Part shown: one piece after another, positions 1 to 7,541 of the stretch
Position numbering within the stretch: position 1 is the first letter of the stretch
Layout of the letters: each line of letters opens with the position of its first letter
Source: JBGLNJ01 sp964353405
Lineage (GTDB): Bacteria > Chloroflexota > Anaerolineae > Fen-1058
Direction of reading: 5' to 3'
Assembly (NCBI GenBank): GCA_964353405.1
Contig: CAYGWJ010000360.1
Location: 1 to 23,956, forward strand
Length of the DNA stretch: 23,956 bases
Notes under the pieces: model-generated
The model's input: only the letters and a program-made list of their open reading frames with translations
Databases searched by the model: none
What the model was told of the DNA's origin: nothing
Translations under genes and position numbers: made by a program

Positions 1-3000
1 CAACGGTTTGCCGCTCAGCATCAGCCACAGCCCGCGCAGTGCGCTCACCGATCCGGCCAGCCCCGGAATCGTGCTGCGGAATTGTGACGCGCCCAGCTCG
101 CCCAGCTTGGTGTAGATGAGGTGCAGTTCGCCCAGGTTGCCAATGAACACCACGAACAGCGCCGCCAATACTCCAACCCAAATTGCCGATTTGCCTATGT
201 GCTGATTTGCCGATTTGCGATTTGCGACCTGGAAGAGATTGAATCCAACCGAGAACGCGCCGACCGCCGTCAACGCCGCCAGCATCGGCAACACGATGTT
301 GTAAGCCAGCGCGGGGACGATGCCCAGCAGCTTGATCGGCGCCGACACCAGCACAAAGCCAAAGTAATAATAGTTCATCTGCCCGCCCGCAAACCACGGG
401 TCATACGGCGGAAAGTAGTTGGTCTTGAGTATCGCGTTGAGGTACGCAAAATCCATCGGGCGCTCCCCGCCCAAGTAGAAATGCCACAGGTCGCCGTTGC
501 CGTAGCGAATGAGCAGGAAGATGACAAACACGACGGCGAACACGGCTTCCTCCGCCAGAATCAATGTCCGTGACTGGCGTAAGAATGTAGCCAGCCCTGC
601 GCGTTGCTTGACTGCCAACATCACGCCGACGACGGCGAGGATGAGCGTCGCGCCGAGCAACGTACCGCGGGCAAAGGTCAGCACACGCAGGCTGGCTGCC
701 AGCCACGCCAGATAGGCGGCGACGAGCAGGCCCAACGTGCGCGCCAGGCCCCAACCCCGATCTGGCAGGGCGGGCCACGCGAACGCGATGATGGGCCAGG
801 CCAACGCGCCCATCATTGCAACCAGCAACCAGACAGCCACCATTCCCAACACGGGGAAGCGATTGAGCAGGCCGTCGCGGTTGTAGATATCCGACCAGGT
901 GCCAGACTGTTGTTGCTCGGCCCACACGTCTTGATCGAGCATGAGCGCGGTGGGCGCGGCGGTAGCTTGCTTGGGCCACAGCCTGGTCACCTGCGAAAGA
1001 TCGTACTTGCCAAGCACCTGCACGGCTTTGTCCGGTGAAAAGTCTTGCGTCTTGCGAAAGATGACGACGCGGGGATGGTCGTACACGCTAAAGGCTTCTT
1101 CGGCAGGCGGCACAGGAATGTTGATGCGCCCCGGCAGCTTGTCAAATGGATTGACCACGCCCAACGCCTCGGTGCTTTCCTGGTCGGGGAACCAGAACGG
1201 CCCGATGTTCACATACGAGCTGAACTCGGCGACCTTTTCAAAGCCCAAGCGTCCATCGAACAGCGCGCGGTAATATTCCGACGTCATCGGGTAGCGCAGC
1301 GGCAAACGCGGGATGGAGCCATACAGGCGGTTGCTCGAAAGCACAATGTAATCGGCTTGCGTGAGCCACGAGATCATCAGCGGCAATTTGCCCGGCTCGT
1401 CTTCGGCATAGTTCTGAAACTCGACGCCCTTGTAAATGCTAAAGCCATCCTTGCCGTCGAGGCGAACGGGCAGGCCATCGTCCCAATGCTCGTTGCCGAT
1501 AAAGCTCGTGTTGGCGACGACCGGGCCGCCTGCTACGACTGTGCTGATGAACCAGTAATCGCGCCCCGGATTCAACACGGCGGGCGGGAGATTAAAAGTG
1601 TACGAATTTCCTCGCGTATTGCCACCCTCTGCGAAATTCGCCGTCAGTTCGGCGCGCGCCAAGGCCGTGTTGCCAAAAGGATCGTCCGCCACGACCACAC
1701 GAAACGTCTCTGGACCCGGGCCCATGTTCGGATCGGCCAGGTAATTCATGGTGATGGATTCGACCGTGGCCGTCACGGGCACGCGGAACAAAATCGTGGC
1801 AGGTTGACCCATGCTGTAGGTCACAAGATTGGGAAGAGCGAATTGCAGAACCTGTTCGTGTGAGTCGGCCGAGTAGTGGAGCGTAGCGGCCGTCGGCACA
1901 TGCTCATAAAGCCAACGCGAAGCTGTAATGCGCGTGACGGGCCGCGTGTAGATGCGGGTGAACCCCCACGCCCAGGCCAGTGTCCCGACCACAACCAGTG
2001 TGGTGAGAACTGCCGCCGTCTTTTTGCCCAATCTGAAATCAGAGACACCTGCACTTGCGTGCGGTGCAAGTGTTCGAAATCTGAAATTTGACAGCCAGTA
2101 AGCTGCAAACAAAATAAAGAATGGATACACGGGCAAGACATAGCGCATGGACTTGACCCACTGCGCGCCTTGATAAACAAAGAACGCCGTAGCCCACAGC
2201 CAGGGCAGCAGGTGCTCGCGCCAGCGCTTGCGAGAGACAATCTCCCAACCCACGCATGCCCAGCCAATCCACGCGGCCAGTCCCAGCGGCAAGCCCATGC
2301 CCCACACGACCATGTTCGTCCACGGGAAGATGATGGGCGCGCGATCCGTCCATTGATGGCCAAAGGGCACATCGCGGTCGCCGCTCACAAGCTGCTGGAT
2401 TTCGGTCATGTTCGCGCGCCAGCGCGACTCTAGTCCGACGTTCCAGATGTTGGGACCTTGGAAGGCATACGGCTGAAACACACGGAACGCGAGTGCCGCA
2501 AGTATTCCTGCCAACATCAACTGGAGGATAGCGGCCTCGGGCCGACTGCGCGTCCTTTCATCGCGCGACCAAGACATCACGGCTGCCAGCGCCACGAATC
2601 CCGCCACCGGCCACACATTGGCCTTGCACGACACAGCCATGCCCACGGCCAGCCCGCTCGCCGCAAAATCGCGCCAGCGGCCTTGGCTCGACGCTCGCAG
2701 GATAAAGAAAAACGCAGCGACGACGAAAAAGTTGGCAAAGGTGTCCACCGTGAAAAAGTGCGCTTGCTGAATCGGCAAGACCGCCGCTGCCGAAAGTACT
2801 GTAGCCAGCACAGCCACGCGATCGTTGTAGAGTCGGCGCGCCATTACGAACAAGAACAGCAGCGCGCCGAGATCAGCTAGTGCACTCAACTGCCGTCCGA
2901 CCATGGTGATCTGATCGTAGCCGGTTTCCTGGAGCCATTCGCCTACGTACCGCACGACGAAAATCGGCAGTGTGCCATAGACAAAGAACCCATACCCGCG

Positions 3001-3240
3001 ATTGACCGGGTTGAGCGACGATTTGGCCGAGTCGAAAAACTCGCCCAGGCTCTTGACCGGCGCGATGCCGGTTTCGACCATGGTGAGGAAGCGTTCGTCA
3101 GGGTGGAGGTGTTGGCCTGCGTCCCAGTTCAGGCCAACGAAACGAAAGTAAAAAGCGGCGGCAATCGCCAGAAGAAACACAAACGCCAGGATGGCGTCTT
3201 CTCGGCGGCTTGGGGTGCGCGGAGTATTCACATTTTGCAT
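1..3240 (-). CDS. GT39-type glycosyltransferase fused to Chlor_Arch_YYY (DUF2298) membrane domain, C-terminus beyond window
   Basis: I read this minus-strand frame codon by codon from the ATG at 3240 to base 1 and found no stop, so at least 1080 residues are encoded and the C-terminus lies outside the window. The N-terminal half looks like a polytopic GT39/PMT_2 enzyme that would move a sugar from a lipid carrier on the outer membrane face. Visible motifs are HPDER near residues 46-50, HFFTVD at 161-166 and HQWTDR near 294-299. Residues about 430-740 are hydrophilic and probably extracytoplasmic. From about 760 a second membrane block carries the hallmark NYYYF at 956-960, preceded by DPWFAGGQ, which is typical of the YYY family of Chloroflexota and archaea. 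It begins 18 bp after the anti-sigma gene and is probably co-transcribed with it. Two short repeats sit in frame in its loops. The acceptor substrate cannot be told. Confidence 0.88.
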   Translation of the reverse strand, partial: MQNVNTPRTPSRREDAILAFVFLLAIAAAFYFRFVGLNWDAGQHLHPDERFLTMVETGIAPVKSLGEFFDSAKSSLNPVNRGYGFFVYGTLPIFVVRYVGEWLQETGYDQITMVGRQLSALADLGALLFLFVMARRLYNDRVAVLATVLSAAAVLPIQQAHFFTVDTFANFFVVAAFFFILRASSQGRWRDFAASGLAVGMAVSCKANVWPVAGFVALAAVMSWSRDERTRSRPEAAILQLMLAGILAALAFRVFQPYAFQGPNIWNVGLESRWRANMTEIQQLVSGDRDVPFGHQWTDRAPIIFPWTNMVVWGMGLPLGLAAWIGWACVGWEIVSRKRWREHLLPWLWATAFFVYQGAQWVKSMRYVLPVYPFFILFAAYWLSNFRFRTLAPHASAGVSDFRLGKKTAAVLTTLVVVGTLAWAWGFTRIYTRPVTRITASRWLYEHVPTAATLHYSADSHEQVLQFALPNLVTYSMGQPATILFRVPVTATVESITMNYLADPNMGPGPETFRVVVADDPFGNTALARAELTANFAEGGNTRGNSYTFNLPPAVLNPGRDYWFISTVVAGGPVVANTSFIGNEHWDDGLPVRLDGKDGFSIYKGVEFQNYAEDEPGKLPLMISWLTQADYIVLSSNRLYGSIPRLPLRYPMTSEYYRALFDGRLGFEKVAEFSSYVNIGPFWFPDQESTEALGVVNPFDKLPGRINIPVPPAEEAFSVYDHPRVVIFRKTQDFSPDKAVQVLGKYDLSQVTRLWPKQATAAPTALMLDQDVWAEQQQSGTWSDIYNRDGLLNRFPVLGMVAVWLLVAMMGALAWPIIAFAWPALPDRGWGLARTLGLLVAAYLAWLAASLRVLTFARGTLLGATLILAVVGVMLAVKQRAGLATFLRQSRTLILAEEAVFAVVFVIFLLIRYGNGDLWHFYLGGERPMDFAYLNAILKTNYFPPYDPWFAGGQMNYYYFGFVLVSAPIKLLGIVPALAYNIVLPMLAALTAVGAFSVGFNLFQVANRKSANQHIGKSAIWVGVLAALFVVFIGNLGELHLIYTKLGELGASQFRSTIPGLAGSVSALRGLWLMLSGKPL
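188..225. repeat. Four copies of GATTTGC inside the YYY domain
   Basis: GATTTGC occurs at 188-194, 204-210, 212-218 and 219-225. The block reads in frame on the minus strand as a polar stretch (residues about 1005-1020, rich in N, K, S, Q) between two hydrophobic segments of the GT39-YYY protein. Confidence 0.7.
2030..2087. repeat. Palindrome-centred repeat element inside the GT39 domain
   Basis: CACTTGC (2052-2058) and GCAAGTG (2066-2072) form perfect 7-bp inverted arms around a 7-nt loop. They are flanked by direct repeats of AATCTGAAAT at 2030-2039 and 2078-2087. The element is in frame and adds about 20 polar residues (381-403) between two membrane helices. It resembles a small mobile palindromic element; the family is not identified. 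Confidence 0.65.
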
Positions 3241-3258
3241 GGTCACGTTATTCCAACG

Positions 3259-3771
3259 TCAAGGTTTGGCAGTGGCGGCGACGGGCAGTGGCCGCGGCGA
3301 TGGCAGCCGAGCAACATACATCCAACTCACAGGCGTGGCGAGAGTCGCGCGCTCCGGCGTGCAGGTGGCTGAGGCGGTCGGGGTGGAACTTGCCACGACC
3401 GCCGTAACGTCGAGCGGCGGCTGATACAGCCATGCTTGCGCCATCACGGCGACAAGGACTGCCGCCGCTGCGGACATTGCCAATCCGACCGCGACAAAGC
3501 CAGGCAACCCGTGACGCCGGGAGGCGGACGTCGGGCGCAATTGAGGGACGCGCGCGGCAACGTCCGCCCAACCACCGCGCACGCTGTCCGGCACGGGTGG
3601 CGCCAGCGTCGGAACAGTCCTGGCAAGCTTGCGAGTAAGTGCCTGATGTTGCTCCAATTCTGTGCGGCAATCGGCACACTCGCACAAGTGAGTGTCGGCC
3701 TCTGCACGCTCCTGTGGCGTCAGTGTGTCCCAGGCGTAATCAATCAGTTCATTGCCCAAGTGTTTGCTCAT
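3259..3771 (-). CDS. Anti-sigma factor with HxxxCxxC zinc-finger (zf-HC2 type)
   Basis: A 170-residue single-pass membrane protein. The cytoplasmic N-terminus carries H28-x3-C32-x2-C35, the zinc-binding signature of zf-HC2/ZAS anti-sigma domains that sequester ECF sigma factors. One hydrophobic helix spans about residues 91-117. The remaining roughly 50 residues are Thr/Pro-rich and should lie outside the cell, with no recognisable sensor domain. The gene lies 42 bp downstream of the ECF sigma gene on the same strand, the usual sigma/anti-sigma arrangement. The ATG at 3771 has GGAG about 8 nt upstream. The partnership with the sigma factor is inferred from this pairing. What signal releases the sigma factor is unknown. 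Confidence 0.85.
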   Translation of the reverse strand: MSKHLGNELIDYAWDTLTPQERAEADTHLCECADCRTELEQHQALTRKLARTVPTLAPPVPDSVRGGWADVAARVPQLRPTSASRRHGLPGFVAVGLAMSAAAAVLVAVMAQAWLYQPPLDVTAVVASSTPTASATCTPERATLATPVSWMYVARLPSPRPLPVAATAKP

Positions 3772-3813
3772 ACCACTTGCTCCGTTTTGCCAGTGCTGAA
3801 AGCCCCCGGTGGG

Positions 3814-4362
3814 CTAACCACTTTCCACTAACCACTTTTTCAGTTCCTGGTGCGCCAGCCGCACCCGGCTCTGGATCGTCCTCATCGGGCATTTCAAGAT
3901 TTCCCCAATCTCCGGGTACGTGAGATTCTCAAAGTAACGCAGCACGACCGCCTCGCGCAGTTTTGGCGCAAGTTTACCCAGCGCCTCCCAGACGCGAGCT
4001 TGCTCGGCGTGTATCTCTGTCAAATCTTCTGCCGGTCTTGCCGCCTCACCGCGCTCCGCGTCACTTTCGCTCCACTCATCCAGCTCGACGGTGGGCAGCC
4101 ATTTGCGCCGCAGCTTGTTGCGGCTTCGGCTGATGGTGATGGTGTAAAGCCATGTGCGAAAGGCTGACTTGTTCGGATCGTAATTTCTCAAACGACTGAG
4201 CGCGTAGACGAACACGTCCTGTGTTACTTCTTCCGCGTCCTGCGACTGGCGCAAGATGCCATACGCCAGCCGGTAGACGTCGCCGCACCAGCGCTGATAC
4301 AGATCAGCGCAGGCGTGCGCGTCCCCAGATTGGCAGCGTTGGATCAGGTCAGCGTCGTCCAT
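3814..4362 (-). CDS. ECF (RpoE-like) RNA polymerase sigma factor
   Basis: At 182 residues this is normal for an extracytoplasmic-function sigma factor. Region 2 occupies about residues 8-85, with the helix containing DAEEVTQDVFV and then FRTWLYTITISRSRN for -10 recognition. A charged linker follows. Region 4 lies at about 120-178, with LREAVVLRYFENLTYPEIGE and the helix-turn-helix PMRTIQSRVRLAHQEL for -35 recognition. The gene sits 47 bp after the GT39 gene and 42 bp before its anti-sigma factor, so it may control part of the surrounding glycan locus. This target assignment is an inference. No clear Shine-Dalgarno precedes the ATG. The last codons and the stop lie in a 14-bp tandem repeat. 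Confidence 0.93.
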   Translation of the reverse strand: MDDADLIQRCQSGDAHACADLYQRWCGDVYRLAYGILRQSQDAEEVTQDVFVYALSRLRNYDPNKSAFRTWLYTITISRSRNKLRRKWLPTVELDEWSESDAERGEAARPAEDLTEIHAEQARVWEALGKLAPKLREAVVLRYFENLTYPEIGEILKCPMRTIQSRVRLAHQELKKWLVESG

Positions 4363-4375
4363 CGAAACATCGCAA

Positions 4376-4381
4376 ATTATA
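4376..4381 (-). promoter_or_regulatory. Possible -10 box for the ECF sigma gene
   Basis: The minus strand reads TATAAT 14 nt before the sigma-factor ATG. Transcription would begin only a few bases before the start codon, which fits the missing ribosome binding site. A TTGACA lies 26 nt upstream, too far to be its -35 partner, so the call rests on the -10 alone. Confidence 0.35.
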
Positions 4382-4409
4382 CACGCTCACAGGCAGCCTG
4401 GATCACTTG

Positions 4410-6401
4410 TCAATTATGCTCCGGCACAAAAAAGAAAACAAAGTCGTGCCCTGGCGTAGCCGAGTGGTTGGCGCGTGTCCAGCCGTTCGGAAAGGCGCGG
4501 CGCAAGATGTCGAGTGTTTCCACGTCGGCAGGATGCAAAATGTACAGCCGGGGCGAAGAAGAGTCGCCGGGCAGTTTCAGCACCTCCTGCGGGTCGAGCG
4601 TGACGTTCGTCGTCTCCCAGCCCGGCCTTCCCGCCACCTGCAGCGCCAGCGCGCGCGCATCCAGCCAGTGCGGCCAGCCCTTCAAGTACACTTGATTGAA
4701 ATCACCTATACTTCCGACATAGTCGCGCACTGCATCCGATACTTCACGCGTGTTCATGGCCGAAAGGCGATAGTTGGTGAAATAGGTCGTAAAGTAGCGT
4801 TGAAAATTGATCGCCGCCATACTGACAAGGAGCGCCGTTATCAGCATGCCCGTGACGATTGGCCCGATCTTGCTTCCGAGGCTGCTCTTGATTTCGCCTG
4901 CGAGGTGAAGCAGGGCCAGTGCGATCAACACGGCGACGATGGGCATCGCTCCTCCGGCGCGAGTGACGCTGGGGCTTTCATTGGGAAAGGCCAGGTTCAG
5001 CACCGAAGGCAAGAGCAAGATCGGTCCACCGATGAGAAGCTGTGCTGCTAACAAGCCGCGCTTGCGGCTGAGATAAAAGAGTGCATAGACGACGCCAAGG
5101 AGCAACAACCCGCCGCTGATCACGTCTATGGCCGGCGCGCGTGCCACGGTGCAGACCCATACCTCGTCGCCGTACCAGTTGAACATGCCCAGCGTTCTGG
5201 AAAAGGTCGTCTCGAACAACTGCAACGGCTCGCCCGGTAGCGGACGCTCGACGTTAGCCGCACGCGTGAGCGTGCGATACCAGAACATGTCGGGCTTTTC
5301 GACCATATAGTGCCCCAAGGGCAAAAAGACGAGAGCCGCCACTGCCACGTACAACGTGACGTTCACCAGCCAGCGCTTCCAGTTGAGGAGCACGTCTACC
5401 CGGCGCGCCAGCGCATGCAGGCCGATCATGGCAACAGCGGCCACTGGCATGAGGCGGAACGCGGTGTAACCGTGCAGGCCCAGCCCAAGAATCAGCCCAG
5501 CGATCAGCCAGTCGTTGCGGCCTCCGCGTCGCAGCGCGCGCCACAGCGACCACAGCGCGAGAGAGGTGAACGCGGGCGCAAACGGATAGCGCAGTCCGAT
5601 GCGGCTGGTGGCGACCGGCCAGATGGACACGGCAGCAAAGAATCCGGCCACCAGCCCTAGCCGCTTGCCGCCGAGTTCGCGTCCTAACAGATACACGCCG
5701 ATGACCGACAACACGCCCATAAAGACGTTGGTGAGCTTGAGGCTGTAGTGCGTGAGGCCGGTGTTGAATAGCTTGATGATGGCGACGGCGAGATAAAACT
5801 GCATTGGCTCGCGCCCGGTGTTGCGCTCAAAGTAAATCGGGGTTGCGCCGTTCAACACATCGTACACATCATACAGTTTTTCGACGTGGTCACTGTTCAT
5901 TTCGGGCGGCACACTATCCAATCTGTAAAGGCGGACAAAGACAGCTAGCACGATCAGCCCAATGACTGCCAGTGTATTCCATTTCACCTGCCATGCAATG
6001 CCGACGCGATCTATTATTACGCCCCACCGCATATGAATTGGCCGCCAGCTCCAGAATGCAATCACAAATGCTAGGATTGCTCCCCACCAAGTCATTACGC
6101 CTAGGAAGGTAAATGTGTTGTGAGATGATTGTTGCCACGCCAATACAGCCAACGCGACCGAAATGGGAATCAACCACCAGCGAGGTCTTGCCTGATCAGC
6201 AAGTAACACACCCACAGAGGAAATTGGCGGTGATATTTCAGTTTTACGCAGCGTCAACGCGAATAGTATGCCTCCCGTCACGAAGAAGGCAAACGCATCC
6301 CAGGGATATTGCTGAAGGTACAAACGATAATACTGGCCTAGACATACAAAGCCAGATGCGGTCAACACGAGCAGAGGTCTGCGCCAAACCGATACCTTCA
6401 T
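4410..6401 (-). CDS. GT39-family membrane glycosyltransferase (ArnT/PMT-like)
   Basis: A 663-residue polytopic membrane protein with roughly a dozen hydrophobic helices. After a nonconserved N-terminus of about 140 residues, the GT39-like core starts with an Arg/Asp-rich juxtamembrane segment and the motif SDHVEK at 170-175. This corresponds to the acidic first-loop motif that binds the polyprenyl-phosphate sugar donor in this fold. NTGREPMQFYL follows at 194-204, a pattern common in Chloroflexota relatives. The C-terminal 130 residues form a periplasm-like soluble domain. Its ATG overlaps the FkbM stop (ATGA), which indicates translational coupling. The first quarter, like the FkbM gene, is visibly richer in A+T than the rest. 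The sugar and acceptor are unknown. Confidence 0.85.
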   Translation of the reverse strand: MKVSVWRRPLLVLTASGFVCLGQYYRLYLQQYPWDAFAFFVTGGILFALTLRKTEISPPISSVGVLLADQARPRWWLIPISVALAVLAWQQSSHNTFTFLGVMTWWGAILAFVIAFWSWRPIHMRWGVIIDRVGIAWQVKWNTLAVIGLIVLAVFVRLYRLDSVPPEMNSDHVEKLYDVYDVLNGATPIYFERNTGREPMQFYLAVAIIKLFNTGLTHYSLKLTNVFMGVLSVIGVYLLGRELGGKRLGLVAGFFAAVSIWPVATSRIGLRYPFAPAFTSLALWSLWRALRRGGRNDWLIAGLILGLGLHGYTAFRLMPVAAVAMIGLHALARRVDVLLNWKRWLVNVTLYVAVAALVFLPLGHYMVEKPDMFWYRTLTRAANVERPLPGEPLQLFETTFSRTLGMFNWYGDEVWVCTVARAPAIDVISGGLLLLGVVYALFYLSRKRGLLAAQLLIGGPILLLPSVLNLAFPNESPSVTRAGGAMPIVAVLIALALLHLAGEIKSSLGSKIGPIVTGMLITALLVSMAAINFQRYFTTYFTNYRLSAMNTREVSDAVRDYVGSIGDFNQVYLKGWPHWLDARALALQVAGRPGWETTNVTLDPQEVLKLPGDSSSPRLYILHPADVETLDILRRAFPNGWTRANHSATPGHDFVFFFVPEHN

Positions 6402-7201
6402 GAATCCTTCGGCTCCATCAAGATATGTAGGAATCCCAGGTCTCTTTGAACCTTACTTGGAAAGCTCCGCACCTTGAAGCCGCGCTTTTCGAAAAACGCT
6501 GCCAAATCCTGGTGTGAAAACGATGTCACTCCGTCGTGGTATTCCATCACGATCTGTCCAATGCAGGGCCAACAGTCGTCGCCCGAGTTCATCAGTATTC
6601 CGTACTCTGCTCCCTCGCAATCCATCTTGAGCAAGTCACACCGGCCACCTTCGAGCCGAGACAAGACTTTACTCAGCGTAATGGCGGGCACGGCCACGGA
6701 GCCTTGCTCAAGGACAGTGCGAGCTGTGCTATGTTGTACTGCGGCACCAGACAATTCAAGCTGCAGTGTGCCAGCGTGATCACTGATAGCCTCGGGAAAA
6801 GCCATTACGTTCTCCATATGGTTCAGAAGCACGTTCTGCTTGAGCAATTCGAACGAGCCAGAAAAAGGCTCATAGGCATGAACGATGCCGAGTGGATTGC
6901 ATCGAGCTGTATCAATGGAAAAGTCTCCCACCCCTGCACCGATGTCTACCACTTTACAGCCATTTTGAATCGGTACGCTGATGCGCTCATAGTCTCGATC
7001 TAGGCAAGTCTCCTTCACAATCCAAATGTCCATCGGGCTGCGCACCTTAAAACGGAGACCAGTGGAACGCAGTTGAATTGCAAATGGTTTTTCCAGGGGC
7101 AAACCAACAAACGCAGCGATAACCGTCGGCCAGTTGGTGATGCCTGTTAACAGAGTGAAGATAGATCGAAGATAGTAGAATAATCGAAGCACCAAAATCA
7201 T
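6398..7201 (-). CDS. FkbM-family SAM-dependent methyltransferase
   Basis: A 267-residue protein with the class I SAM-binding motif VVDIGAGVGDFS at 84-95. An acidic residue (YEP) follows at the end of the second strand, and then the family-typical LLKMDCEGAEY (D at strand 4, CEGAE) that marks FkbM proteins. FkbM-type enzymes O-methylate sugars and related products, so this one probably caps or decorates the glycan made by the neighbouring glycosyltransferases. AAGGA precedes the ATG by about 5 nt. The stop overlaps the start of the GT39 gene by 4 bp. Base composition is lower in GC than the flanking genes, which suggests separate acquisition. The methylated substrate cannot be deduced. Confidence 0.88.
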   Translation of the reverse strand: MILVLRLFYYLRSIFTLLTGITNWPTVIAAFVGLPLEKPFAIQLRSTGLRFKVRSPMDIWIVKETCLDRDYERISVPIQNGCKVVDIGAGVGDFSIDTARCNPLGIVHAYEPFSGSFELLKQNVLLNHMENVMAFPEAISDHAGTLQLELSGAAVQHSTARTVLEQGSVAVPAITLSKVLSRLEGGRCDLLKMDCEGAEYGILMNSGDDCWPCIGQIVMEYHDGVTSFSHQDLAAFFEKRGFKVRSFPSKVQRDLGFLHILMEPKDS

Positions 7202-7283
7202 CTAGTCCTTTCTTGCTACGAAGAAACAAAAGTTGCTCCGGGCGGATCGTTTTCGGCTGCCAGAGGCGCAAGCACAGCCTCTT

Positions 7284-7490
7284 CTAATGCAAAACGTGGT
7301 CGCCACGGCCAGATGACCCAGCGACCAACAAGTTTGCGCGCGAGTAGGTGGGCACTGAGAAAACAAAGTGTCCGCTTGGCCGCAACACTCGATGAACTTT
7401 GGACATGACATGACTCAAGTCAGGATTGTCAGGGTCTATGCCGACATCCAACTGTTCCCAAATTGACTGGGCAAAGTGACCATTATTTGC
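7284..7490 (-). pseudogene. Remnant of a class I SAM-dependent methyltransferase
   Basis: The 340 bp between the GT4 and FkbM genes has no intact gene. One minus-strand frame is open for 68 codons between two TAG stops. Its product carries a segment typical of methyltransferase strands 4-5: an acidic DPDNPD stretch, then HRVLRPSGHFVFSVPTYSR, matching the usual HRVLRPGG-F-FSVP pattern of Methyltransf_11 enzymes. The N-terminal SAM-binding motif is absent, and the frame ends at 7284 before the C-terminal helices would appear. The same frame continues open past this stop, so a point mutation may have created it. I read it as a decayed or truncated gene. Confidence 0.55.
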
Positions 7491-7541
7491 CTAGGCTTGG
7501 ATATGAGGCTGACCTGTGAACCTTCCGACTCTATGAACGGC

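Noticed and set aside
1045..1863. Plus-strand open frame of 272 codons opposite the large membrane gene
   Set aside because: It lies entirely within the minus-strand GT39-YYY frame; its product is rich in Arg/His with no domain, as expected for an antisense shadow in GC-rich DNA.
4376..4418. TTGACA and TATAAT before the ECF sigma gene as a matched promoter pair
   Set aside because: The spacer is 26 nt, too long for a normal sigma-70 promoter, so only the -10 was kept at low confidence.
4221..5051. Plus-strand open frame of 276 codons
   Set aside because: It crosses the sigma-factor start, a predicted promoter and the GT39 C-terminus, and has no recognisable motif.
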